Below are positions 23,693 to 24,840 of a DNA stretch of 24,840 nt, piece by piece. Source of the DNA: Spirochaetia bacterium (GTDB taxonomy: Bacteria > Spirochaetota > Spirochaetia > Treponematales > Treponemataceae); the NCBI GenBank assembly GCA_900769975.1, contig CAAGIR010000184.1, positions 1-24,840 of the forward strand, read 5' to 3'. The position numbers and the translations under genes were made by a program. The notes beneath the pieces are model-generated. The model saw only the letters and a list, made by a program, of their open reading frames with translations. It ran no database searches and was not told where the DNA came from. How positions within the stretch are numbered: the stretch's first letter is position 1; the number at the start of each line of letters is the position of its first letter.

Positions 23693-24840
23693 TCACATTT
23701 TCAAAATTTCTTCCTGAGTAATGCTGAACTCTTCGCCCCACTTTCCTGTTTCTGTATCATAATATGTACAAATAAAGTTTTGTAAGTTTCTGGAGTTCAG
23801 AAAATATATTCGATTTCCTCTTGAATAGACTGTTTCTGTCATATCAAAATCACAATCTGCAACATAATTAATCTTTTTGTTTTCTATATCTAATTCATAG
23901 ATTTCTGTAGATTCAGCCCAATCATATTCATCAGAAATTAAATCAGCTTTAAAAATACCATATAATCTATTTTCAATATGTATACTTATAAAAAAACTTC
24001 TGTCTACATTATTAGAAAGAGTTTCAACTATTTTTTTTTCTTTTGTTTTTATATCATAGTAATAAATTCTCTCAGTATCTTTGTTACTTCTTGTTTTATT
24101 CGTATAATCCCACTCTCTTAAAATTATATAATTCTTATACACATCTTTAACACTATAGATAATTTTTTCATCATTTGCTTCACCTAATAAATATTTTTCA
24201 ATCGTATTATTTTCCCATTAATTTTATTAAGCCAGTTTTTATCATCATTTATATTACAAATCCAATAATTACCTTCTTCATCAGCAAAAGGATAAAAAAG
24301 ATAGCTGTAATCACAATCAAGTTTTATCTGCTCATCATTTACAATCCCAGTCTCTGAATCAAAAATGTTTATACGATATTCTTTTTTCCCATTTGAATAC
24401 CCCTCTGTATTCAATATCCCATACCTGCTTTTTACTTTCTGATTATTATTCAGGTTTGTAAATGTTCCCATTACCGGGTTTTCGTATGTTGTAAGTTTTC
24501 CGTCTGAACTCAGGCAGCCTATTGTTTCTCCTGCATCATAATATTTAACAGGAGTACCCATTTCTACTGCCCTAAAATTACTCCATCCATGCTCGCCTCC
24601 AAAAAAGCACCAGTCGTGTATTCTATTGTTTTCCCAATCATAAACTACAAACATATCACCTGCTCGTTTATTGTAAGTTCCCATGTTTTCATTTCCAAAT
24701 AAAACCATTTTTTCATATACCGGCATTGTTATTACTATCGGATCGTTTATCTGTTCAAATGGTTTCATACTCGTTTTTGCACGTACTTTTGACAAATCTG
24801 TTACGCTTTTATAATAAACTTCATAATTACAGCCAAAGTT
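23693..24840 (-). pseudogene. Hypothetical protein gene, split by one base and cut by the window edge
   Basis: Two adjacent frames read as one protein. The first is open from the window edge (at least 15 codons before the TTG at 24795) and ends with TAG at 24184. The second runs to 23693 and stays open upstream in its own frame through WENNTIEKYLLGEANDEKIIYSVKDVYK, across the first frame's stop. Adding one base near 24217 joins NKIN to WENNT. About 380 residues are visible, with many Trp/Tyr/Asp and repeated short strand pairs (YDWENN, IYYYDIKTKEKK, YELDIENKKI, YYDTETGKW) as in beta-propellers. No catalytic motif or known family was recognised. Either a recent inactivating frameshift or a sequencing error is possible. 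Confidence 0.7.

Overview
The window looks like a chromosomal segment of a host-associated (gut- or rumen-type) Treponema. The DNA is very AT-rich. It encodes a periplasmic flagellar sheath protein of the FlaA family, a protein matching the 'spiro-SPASM' type known from spirochaetes, and a lipoprotein with a relaxed spirochaetal lipobox. From memory, the block flaA / amidase / HU / lnt / rho / rpmE also lies together in T. pallidum, which I could not check here. A lone GH43 glycosidase suggests access to plant polysaccharide.

Layout, left to right. 1-262: cluster of three perfect hairpins, then the promoter of a standalone RlmK-type rRNA methyltransferase (+). 1553-1765: rpmE (-), convergent with it. 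2049-3545: orphan GH43 lipoprotein (+). 3604-8546: a minus-strand housekeeping run rpsT > hup > lnt > bactofilin > rho, with two promoters before rpsT, a terminator between rpsT and hup, and another promoter before rho. 8723-8896: a 57-residue zinc-ribbon protein (+), divergent from rpsT, with its own promoter and terminator. 8953-13799 (-): RelA/SpoT-type synthetase fused to TPRs, tRNA-Glu, a JAMM-DinG helicase fusion and plsC. 13882-14973: flaA with its own promoter and terminator.

15104-23350 (-) is the most interesting part: six closely spaced genes reading toward flaA. In order of transcription they are a spiro-SPASM protein with a degenerate radical-SAM motif, a GT2-like glycosyltransferase, an 834-residue fusion (SpsF-type cytidylyltransferase, PseG-like GT-B domain, zinc-ribbon methyltransferase), an ATP-grasp ligase with a long C-terminal extension, an N-acetylmuramoyl-L-alanine amidase and a GerMN-domain membrane protein. 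Together they suggest an undescribed route for making and attaching a nine-carbon-acid-like or related nucleotide-activated sugar at the cell surface or on the periplasmic flagella; this is inference. 23351-23692 holds palindromic repeats. The right edge holds a hypothetical gene that runs off the window and is split by one apparent missing base.

Two regulatory themes stand out. Both long plus-strand genes (rlmK and GH43) have a TATACT box exactly seven bases before the ATG and no Shine-Dalgarno sequence, as expected for leaderless mRNAs. Several minus-strand genes (hup, the Rel-TPR gene, dinG) start just after an intrinsic terminator, so read-through or terminator-overlapping promoters probably set their expression.
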